A stretch of DNA of 64,000 nucleotides, from contig JAPYMA010001176.1 of NCBI GenBank assembly GCA_035041965.1, forward strand, positions 37,241 to 101,240, read 5' to 3'. The position numbers and the translations under genes were made by a program. The stretch comes from Anisakis pegreffii. Taxonomy: Eukaryota > Nematoda > Chromadorea > Rhabditida > Anisakidae. Shown here piece after piece: positions 56,001 through 64,000 of this stretch. Positions within the stretch are counted from its first letter, which is position 1, and each line of letters starts with the position of its first letter. The notes under the pieces were generated by a model. The model did not search any database, was not told where the DNA came from, and saw only the letters and a list, made by a program, of their open reading frames with translations.

Positions 56001-58381
56001 CAGTTTATTTCACAATTTGTGTTTTTTATCTTTTACCATTGAATTTTGTCATTCTTTTCGATTCTGCATCCCACTTTGTCTCATTCCATGCAGTACACTC
56101 CAGAAACGTAGTAAGCATAGCAATAAATCAATTCAACTTAAATGAACGGCATAAGGTCAAAAGTCCTTCACATGATAACCTTGTAAAAAATTACAGCTTC
56201 GATATTTTGGTTAGCAGAAGAAAAGTATTTTAGGGTGGATTAATAGCTATATCAGAAGAAATAATCCTACTAATGTCATTGTTCTGCATATTGGATATTT
56301 TCGAGTCAAAGTGACTGAAATCACATGATTTCACTGGATTCGACTTTGCAATATTTAACTCTCCTAGTAGTATCATTAAATGTTCTATAGAAAGGGCTTT
56401 TCCGGTAGACAAACACGTTATTGACGACAGAAAATGAATTTTGTATGGGATTCGCTAGGAAATATTAGCGAGCATACTTCATCTTGATTATATGAACAAA
56501 CGCTAACTCAAAAGTCTCAAAAAATCATTTCTGCTCTTCGTTCAGGTGGGAAACATCATATTTTATTCACGTTTATGGTGGCTATTTGATAACGTCCATA
56601 CTGCGCTCGCATACCAATTCAAATTTCCCAAGCATCCGGGATATGATTGTTGATAATGCGATGTGTTTCGTGAACAGCGATGAATTGCTGGACTTTGCTC
56701 GACCGATTATTCACAAAACCATCTACATCGGAGGCTTGCGCATCCAAAATAGCACGCAACTTCCTGAGGTTAAAAATGATTTGATCACTACTTATCGATC
56801 CATTCCTAATTGTAAGGAATTTTTCATTGTTTTGTCAGTGATATCTCGTCAGCTTTCAACACAATCATGTGGCAGTTGTTCAAACGAAAAAAAACGTGAA
56901 ATGATCGCAAATTCTACAATGTATAGAAGTGATGATTCTAAACGCATTAAAAGTTTCACATAAATTTTTTTACCCGGTAACTGTAATCATTGTTTTGTAG
57001 CAATTCGTGAATTTGGTGCAAAAAGGTGACAAGGGTTTAATTATGGTCTCTTTGGGTGATAATTTTACAAACTCATCGAATATACCGAAGAAAGTTCTTG
57101 CAAATTTATTCCAAGGTCAGTGATTATATGACTCCATTTCTAAGGTAACTGGTGAAATCATTTGCTATGAACGGTTTTTAAAAAAGCGATAAAATATCAA
57201 AAAGCGCATCGCACAGAATTAGAAATAAATGACAGATCATGTGAAATGATCATAGAGAGAATAATACTAACAATGTTTGAAATCAATGATTCTTTAATTA
57301 GCCAGCTGAATTTTTAGTCACTGATTTTGCGATATTTTGGCGATAAAGTTTAGATGATAACAGTTTTAAGTACAACGATAATAAGCTGATGGAAGCTTTG
57401 CTATCTGAATTATGGTTGAAACCATTTTGAAAAATAACTTTTCTGCTAAATTTTCAGCATTTTCGGACTTTCCCGACTATCAGTTTCTCATGGAAATTAA
57501 CGAGTGGAATGAACAGATTGAAAAATTGGCTGCACGCGGAGGAAATATTGAAATCGTTCAGTGGATGCCTAGATCAAATCTACTAGGCAGGAATTTACGA
57601 AGCAATTTCGATTGTCATTCACTTTATGATCCTTTCTTGATATTACGCTCGTAGGATCGTTGAACTCCGGAATTTTGGCTTTTAAAATCAAAATCTTGAA
57701 ATCTGAAGATTAAAAATGTTGCTCTGTTTCGAGAATGACTCTTTTACAGGACAAAATGAGACGAAACTATTGATAACAAGCGGAGGAATGAATGATATAA
57801 TTGAAGCAACAATGAAAGGTGTGCCCGTCCTGGTAATACCATTAATTCGAGATCAGTTCTATAATGCCAGAGTGATCGAGTATCGTGGATTGGGATTGTA
57901 CATTCGCAAAACTGATCTGCACAATTATGGCACTATCAGATCAACACTTCATAAATTATTGGACACCAAAAGGTACACAAACAATTCGACTGAATAGCCA
58001 TAAATTTGCCTTCCTAATTGTAATCTATCATAAGCAACTCATATCCCGGATAAATACAATTGATATTTTAGGTTTTCGCAAAATGCGAAACGTTCCTCAG
58101 CAATGTTGAATAACAGAGCGAACCGATCTCGTGATCTACTTCTCCACTGGACTGATCTCATCGCTGAATTCGGTTCATTACCCGAATTGAGGCCTTACGG
58201 TGGTAATTACCGAACTGTGAAGTATTTTACCATTGATGTGATCATCACTTGTCTCTTATCAGTGATTGCTTCATTGATCTTCAAATTTTCGCTCGTATTT
58301 GTCTTGTATCGTTTGACGAAGAAACTGCAGTTGACTGCAGTTGATTTGCTATCATCTCAAAAGCGAAAGAAGACTGTGTGA
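53060..58381 (+). CDS. UDP-glucuronosyltransferase-like protein lacking key histidines (UGT-A)
   Basis: UGTs transfer a sugar from a UDP-sugar to small lipophilic molecules in the ER. Nine exons, 542 residues: 53060-53230, 54779-54971, 55369-55539, 55721-55814, 56546-56768, 57001-57115, 57458-57586, 57750-57972, 58072-58381. Signal peptide (about 1-25), GMxxCG-like segment DYCGVGIMRLLGI, donor-binding region with QWMPRSNLLG and SGGMNDIIEATMKGVPVL, RDQFYNARV, a membrane helix (about 493-518) and the C-terminal KKTV, a KKxx ER-retrieval signal. Odd: Tyr39 replaces the catalytic His that UGT-B has (His32); Ser376 replaces the His of HGG; SLGT is SLGD; GDQ is RDQ. The Asp-Gln pair and the frame are kept. 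Intron 7 has a GC donor where UGT-B has GT. Intron 1 is full of repeats. Probably an inactive or altered UGT rather than a decayed pseudogene. Confidence 0.93.
53540..54000 (+). repeat. Dispersed repeat R3, copies c and d in tandem
   Basis: Two consecutive copies (about 53540-53745 and 53755-54000) in UGT-A intron 1 share TTGG(A/G)A(A/T)TTGGCGAT, TCTTTGAAACTA, GCATTATC and GTGCAAAGAA/TTTGCAAAGAA, then GGGCAAAGC. The second copy also has TTGAAAATGGTACTCGTGAC, matching copy b. Confidence 0.7.
54079..54250. mobile_element. TA-flanked foldback MITE, copy 2
   Basis: Left TAGTGATGTCTCTGTTCC and right GGAATAGATACCTCACTA match the copy at 42249. The internal CTGTTCTATTCTGTTC / GGAATAGAACAGGAATAG arms are also shared. 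It lies in UGT-A intron 1. Confidence 0.8.
54280..54620 (-). repeat. Dispersed repeat R3, partial copy e
   Basis: The right part (about 54500-54610), read on the minus strand, has GGCGACGTCTGTGAAACC, CATTATCCATCGAT, TTTCCGATAATAAAGAATC and TTTTGCAAAGAACTGACATG. The left part has the plus-strand TTGAAAATGGTGCTCTTGA seen in copies b and d. It appears rearranged. Confidence 0.5.
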
Positions 58382-61197
58382 TATATTCAACATTCACTAT
58401 TCAATTTTCATATGGCTGCATACTGCTTAAGTTTAAGATTTTCATATTCAGTTGTTCTCTTTCTTTTATCAGCTTCATTGATGAATGATAACTGAACTGA
58501 TAAATAAATTTTAAAAATCATTTTGCATTTGCTCTCTGTCTCTTATTCTGTCTAATGGTACTATACAGCAAATATGTCATTGTGGACTGAGTTTTAAAAG
58601 AATTGTTTCGATGTAAGTGATGTGCGAAATGTGATCAGAGTATGGAGTACTTCATCTTGTTCAAGTATTTCAGTTCTGTATTGTTCTGTATTTACAGTTA
58701 AAGATGTGGATATTGTCGGGTTGTCGGTTTGAATGTCGTATTTCTGTAGTTTTTCCGAGAAGGTGACTAAATTTTTTGAACTTGTCTAATCCGTTTAATA
58801 CAACTTTCACTTCAACTAATGATTCACTTAGGTGGATATAAACAACATGGAGTAGCTGATAAGAAATCTGCAATATAAACGAAGTATCTGTGAAATTCTA
58901 GTGATACTGCGAAGATTCTACTACTTTTGATTGTGGGAATTGCAGAGCCTGAGCAATCAGTTCAATCACAGTTCCTTTGAATGTTTGCTTACTGGTAGAT
59001 GGGGTACTTAGTATCGACGACTTTCTGGTTTAAAATTGAATGATAACCGAAGCCGTTACCTCAGAACAGACCATTGATAGTTATGTGATGGACCAAAAAC
59101 CGGTCATAGAGGTGTGTATAAGCAAACATATTAACGAGCTTATTACTTGTTACTTACACATCGAGCGGTTGTTTTGTTGATCGCGGTTAGCGATCGGCGG
59201 AATGTTTATTTTGTAGAGTTATGATTATTTATCGGATTGGTATTTGGCTACATTTAATTATGCAAAGTATTCACGGCAACTAATTAAATACTCGGTTGCG
59301 CTCACTTGGCCTGCTCGCCTAGCCAACGGGGTGGCTGAAATCAAGGCTAAAACAATGCGCACGGAAACGCGAGTATTGTGGCCAGCAACGTTACAAACGT
59401 TTGATAGCCTGGCCGATCCAGGTAATCCAGGTAAAAATTAACGAGCTTTTGAATTTAAAATTTCGGTTGCCAGATGCGTGTCAATTCATTGACCACACAG
59501 CAATGTTGATGTACTTGAGAAGTTCAAAAATCTAATGATAATGTTTTTTAGCACTGAATAAATCAGTTCGACTTAATAGCAGCAAATCTACTCAATATGG
59601 AAAGAAAAACGCCGATATTCTTCTCCCTAATTGTAATCTGGTGATGTGTTTGCTCACGACAACATCATCTTTCACGTGTTTGGCACCAACCATGAGTAGA
59701 ATATTTACTGAGATGTAAATATTTACAACGCTACTGAGACGATAATCATGTTAGCAATTCGATAACATGAAACTGATAATATAAAAGAGTGTGGCGTTGC
59801 ATAACCGATACACCTCAACGACAATATGAAACGTTCAGCGCTCATATAAATTTTCACATTACCCATCATTTATTTATTCAGGCAGAAAATCAAACTCATT
59901 TCGAGTTTATGCCTATCTGTTATCACCAATATCACTAATATCACATTCTTGCTTCCTTGGCATTCCTCTTTCCGCGCAGCTAACGATAATAGCGTTTGGA
60001 ATGATCTGTCTTCATGAAATTCGAACTTGGATTATTGAGCTGGCAAGCACAGAGGTTTTGGGCTACCCTCTCATATTGCGCAATGATTTCTAGGGAGAGG
60101 GACTCAGAAGGAGCCCGAAAATACATTCCGATTGATCGATTGAACACTTGTCCAACGATCATTCAGAGAAGTTGTTTGGAACAGCCATCAGTAGTGAATC
60201 AGTAATCGTTCGTTATCAATAATAAACGATGAATGTAACCGAGTAGATCCATAGCAATCGGCGTATCAAGCACTCCACAACCAACCAATAACGAGTGCCT
60301 GTTGCCATAGATAATTTGCATAATTAAATCAAGCCGAATACTAACCACAATCCATTAAATAATCACAACAATGACGAACATTTTGTCGATCGACAAGCCA
60401 ACCGCTCACCGTCTAAATGTGACTCCAAAACCACTATCCATCATATCCCTCATAAATCAACTGTGTATGGTTCAGAGATTTGCATTATGAATGAATCACC
60501 TCAAAATTTTTAAGGTCATAATCTGGTATTGTACATTCTAGTTTTCATTATCAGCAGTTTGCTAGGTAAGGATATTTTACTGATCGTAACAACAGTAATA
60601 CCAGTAAAATAACACGTCCCCTGACGTTTTATCAAACCAACACTATGCAATTGATAATTTCAACGCTTTCGTTATCACTGAGCTTTGGACTGAAGTCACT
60701 TGAATCTATATCTTCATGATAAAAAACTTCACATGGACTTTTACTGATAAACGTAATCAATATTGTAGTACTTCCATTCGAACACTACGTTTAAGTTTCT
60801 TCTGGTAAATGAATCTCAGATACTTCAATGGCATTGAATCGTTTGCTTGAACTATTATCAAAAGTTGTTCTGTACGTTATTCCATGGGAATGTTCCCATC
60901 TTTTTAGAGTAGCTAATTTACAATATTCATAAAGTTTTAAACAAATCAGCATGATCTTACAAGGTTGTCATTGAGTTCTGGTAGAGCTCAGCACAAGCGA
61001 AGCCTTGCTTGCAACCGGCAATTTGTTTCTTGCATCCGCGAAAATGACCCGTAACGTTCTCTTCAGTTCATTTGATCATCAAGTGGAATCACTGATGTGT
61101 GCTATTCCGTATTGCTTAAGTGTTTGTTGTTGTCTTATCAATGCAATCTCAAATTCACTTCAGCTGATCTCAATCTTGGAGCACAACATCCTTAAAG
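58382..61197. other. Spacer between the two UGT genes
   Basis: 2.8 kb without a supportable exon. AATAAA at 58503 probably ends UGT-A. Short open frames at 59244-59441 and 60014-60205 lack splice and family support. A candidate trans-splice acceptor (CACTTCAG, ending 61163) precedes the UGT-B start codon by 34 bp. Confidence 0.6.
58503..58508 (+). terminator. Poly(A) signal AATAAA of UGT-A
   Basis: AATAAA lies 122 bp downstream of the UGT-A stop codon, followed by an AT-rich stretch, a usual spacing for nematode 3' UTRs. Confidence 0.6.
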
Positions 61198-63913
61198 ATG
61201 ATCCTCATAACGTGCACTCAGTTTCTTCTCGTTCTTACGTTGGCGCAGGCAGCAAATATTCTGATTTATAGTCCATCGTATACAAAAAGTCATTTGATAT
61301 CTAATGGACGAATGGCCGATACTTTGAGTGAAGCTGGACATAATGTGGTGAGTGAATCGATTACAATCCACTGAATTTTATAGATGTAAATGCAACGGTT
61401 TAAATAAAGATACGATCATATAGCTACAGATCATAAGATATTCTTGTGGAGCTTTTTCATTTGGTTTAGAAGGTGAAGGTTAGTTATGAATTGGCTCTTG
61501 GCTCTAAATAAGTTTTGCTTGAGCACTCATCTGACGAAATCAGTCAATTTCGTGCTGCACCCTCAACGTGCTCCATTAAATTACTTTCACTATCAGAGGA
61601 CATTTTGCCTTGCTCAAAGTCATTTCTGAAATGAACGACGACAATTACGGAACGGAGGAAACTGAGGGGATCGGACATTCTTGGCAGATTTAGTTCTTTT
61701 GGGTGTTTATTTGAGGTTGTTTTTGTTAGCCTTTATTTTTGTTATCCTTTATTGTTATCCAAATGATGTTATCCTTTATTCGAGGTCATTTTCGTACCAA
61801 TCCTTGTACCAATCCATTTCAATGCAACAAAATACGCTAAAATAATTCGTATGGAGAACGTTTTCGCTTTCGAAGCTAAATTGGATCAGATGAAGCAAGA
61901 TTTATTCACCAAAACAATAACATTGAAGGATCGCATGGAGTGGGTTGATATATCTGCAAAATTTTGTGAAGGTATTCATTTATTGATTGAAAACCTCTCC
62001 TGAAAAGCACTTTTCCATCGAATTCTAGGACTGAAACATGCTATTTCTAATTAAAACCTAAAATAGTTGCTGGCGATCAAATGCAATGAATTACTCCTCT
62101 TTATTTGGTCAATAGGGATTCGATCTTCTGAACTTAACCCCGCTGAAATATGCTTCTGAACAGTTCAGATCATCGTTTATCTGGCAGTCATAAACTAGAA
62201 CACTTGGTCAGAACTTACGATTAGCGTAATGGTAATCTGAATAAGCAAATTAGTACGATTACTAAATCTGAATATAATGAGTGAATGCCGAATATCTTTA
62301 AAGTATCGGAACCTTTAGCGATACTCAAACGTAAAGACGATCTCGATCAGTTACGTAAATATAATTTCGATGTTGGATTCAGTGAACAATTGGAATATTG
62401 CGGTGTAGGAATAATCCGTTATTTGGGTATCAAAAATCATATTTGGGTATCATCAATGCCTCTATTGGTGACGACAACGTACACGCTTGGTAATGCTTTT
62501 GTTTTTGCTTCATTTTTGTAGTTCAATCAGACAGATTCCATCCGGAATGTCGCTTCTTTATTTAGACTTTATTTTAATTGTTAATTTATTGAAAGTCGAT
62601 TCAGCGGTTTGGATTCGATATTCACTGATAAAAGTGATTGTTCAATAGATATCTCTTTCCGATATCAATTTTGAAAACAGATCGCCTGCAGGTGTTCCCA
62701 GCCCGATATCGTACGTCCCTGTAGTCGACGAATCTGATTTCGGAAGCGTCATGTCATTCACTGAAAGGGCATTCAACCTTTTCCGGTATGTTTTCATAAC
62801 TTTTTTTTAAATTTTTGATCTGCACAAGGTTGTTTGATCTTTTTTTGCTGATTTAAATCGATATTCAGATGGCTAGAACAGGTTTACGTGCATCGAGCAA
62901 GAATGGTCTTACAGACCGAAAAGTTTCGGGCATTGATAGATCCGAACTTCCCGGATCTTCAGGATGTAGCTGCAGATTCAGCGATTTGCTTTGTAAACAC
63001 TGATGAATTCTTGGATATACCCCGACCAATCTTGCACAAAGTCATCTACGTTGGTGGTATTGGTGTGTCGTTGAAACCGTCTCCACTACCAGAGGTGATC
63101 ATCAGTATCAGTATCATTATTGTTGTTAAGAGAGTTATCAATTATCGAGACGATGTGATGTGACTTGAAACTTTGCAGAAATTCGAGAAGTTGATGCAGA
63201 AAGGTGATAAAGGTGTGGTGTTGTTCTCACTTGGAACTATTGTACCGTCTTCAGTTATTCCGATGAATATTCGTGTGGACATTATCAGAGGTTAGATTCT
63301 TTGAATATTTGACCTGAAGAAGAAGTACGAATGTGTTTGTGGTTTGTCTGCAGTCGTGGCATTGAACTTGTCTGATGGGAGCTGTTTTCAGTTTTAATCT
63401 GATGCTGATATGCAATCTGGATGCCGAATAAATAAAAGCGTTGAAATTTTAGCATTTAGTGAATTCAGTGATTTTCACTTCTTGATAAGAGTGGACGAGA
63501 ACGATAACGAAACTGATCAGGTGATAAAGGATATGGGTGTACGCAATGTTGAGTTGATTGGATGGATGCCACAATCAGATTTACTCGGTAAGCCATTAAG
63601 ATTGATTTGATTGCAAAGGTTCATTTCATGCTAGCTACAAATTCACGATATCGTCTACGTGAGACAACGAGCTGCAATGAGATTGTTGTTCAGGTCATCC
63701 TCGCATGAAATTGTTCATAATGCATGGTGGATTGAATGGTATGATAGAGACGGCCATACGAGGAGTACCTCTGCTCGTCATACCGTTCTTTGGTGATCAG
63801 TTCCATAATGGAGCTGCGGCTGAACATCGTGGAATTGGTTTGGCATTGCAAAGAAATAATCTCAACTATGCTCAAATGAAGAAGGCGCTCACACAACTGC
63901 TCACAGATGAAAA
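61198..63913 (+). CDS. UDP-glucuronosyltransferase (UGT-B), 3' exon outside window
   Basis: Paralogue of UGT-A with the expected active-site residues. Exons: 61198-61347, 61785-61971, 62304-62489, 62692-62785, 62869-63094, 63179-63290, 63453-63587, 63694-63913 (donor AA|GTATGC; the last exon, with membrane helix and tail, lies past the edge). All junctions keep frame. Visible: signal peptide (about 1-19, MILITCTQFLLVLTLAQA); the catalytic-type His32 in SYTKSHLISNGRMADTL; DVGFSEQLEYCGVGIIRYLG; a region starting GVPSPISYVPVVDESDFGS; VVLFSLGTIVPSS; WMPQSDLLGHPRMKLFIMHGG; and GDQFHNGAAAEHRGIGLAL, the UGT donor-binding signature. Exon borders from exon 3 on match UGT-A, so they are tandem duplicates. 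It probably glycosylates small lipophilic compounds; substrate unknown. Confidence 0.93.
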
Positions 63914-64000
63914 GTATGCAGTCCTTAAACTGATTGATAGATGCTTAATTGTATAATGTGCTTTTATCTTATCATTATATCAGCTCATGTTTACAAGATA

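Noticed and set aside
60014..60205. Short frames open on both strands
   Set aside because: No homology recognised, no splice sites of fitting phase, and no relation to the flanking UGT genes.

Overview
The window is nuclear DNA of a nematode. It is AT-rich, with intron-dense genes split into small exons (mostly 40-300 bp) by GT-AG introns and two GC-AG introns. Proteins are recognisable by family: a TRPM cation channel, an alpha-tubulin and two nematode-type UDP-glucuronosyltransferases (UGTs). Likely trans-splice acceptors sit just upstream of start codons. I cannot name the species. Almost none of the coding sequence is in long open frames, so I rebuilt the genes exon by exon from splice sites. 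In the tubulin, the two UGTs, the TRPM core and the two novel genes, every exon junction I list keeps the reading frame.

Layout. (1) About 0.1-9.9 kb, minus strand: the cytosolic N-terminal half (SLOG/TRPM homology region) of a TRPM channel. Its membrane part lies off the left edge. Possible further 5' exons of the same gene lie at 15.3-15.5 and 17.6-17.7 kb. (2) About 17.7-23.3 kb: gene-poor, with a mobile-element copy carrying a 16-bp tandem array. (3) 23,356-27,821, minus strand: a complete 11-exon alpha-tubulin. (4) 27.9-30.3 kb: intergenic, with a tRNA-derived SINE folded head to head. (5) 30,275-35,812, plus strand: a Ser/Tyr/Arg-rich protein I do not recognise. (6) 37,707-51,635, plus strand: a protein of about 1,241 residues with acidic tracts, a predicted coiled coil and a bipartite nuclear-localisation-like motif, also not recognised. 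(7) 53,060-58,381 and 61,198 to beyond 63,913, plus strand: two tandem UGT genes, the second cut by the right edge. UGT-A is open from start to stop but has lost the catalytic and phosphate-binding histidines. UGT-B keeps both.

Between and inside the genes are several families of non-autonomous elements. One has TTAGGC-containing 16-mers, 17-bp terminal inverted repeats and 9-bp target duplications (Mutator-like; five copies). Others are a hAT-like element with a perfect 8-bp duplication, a TA-flanked foldback family (two copies), the tRNA-derived SINE (two copies) and an unclassified dispersed repeat (about five copies). Most are intronic. Apart from the UGT pair, which are evidently tandem duplicates that may act in detoxification or conjugation in the ER, I see no functional link between neighbouring genes.
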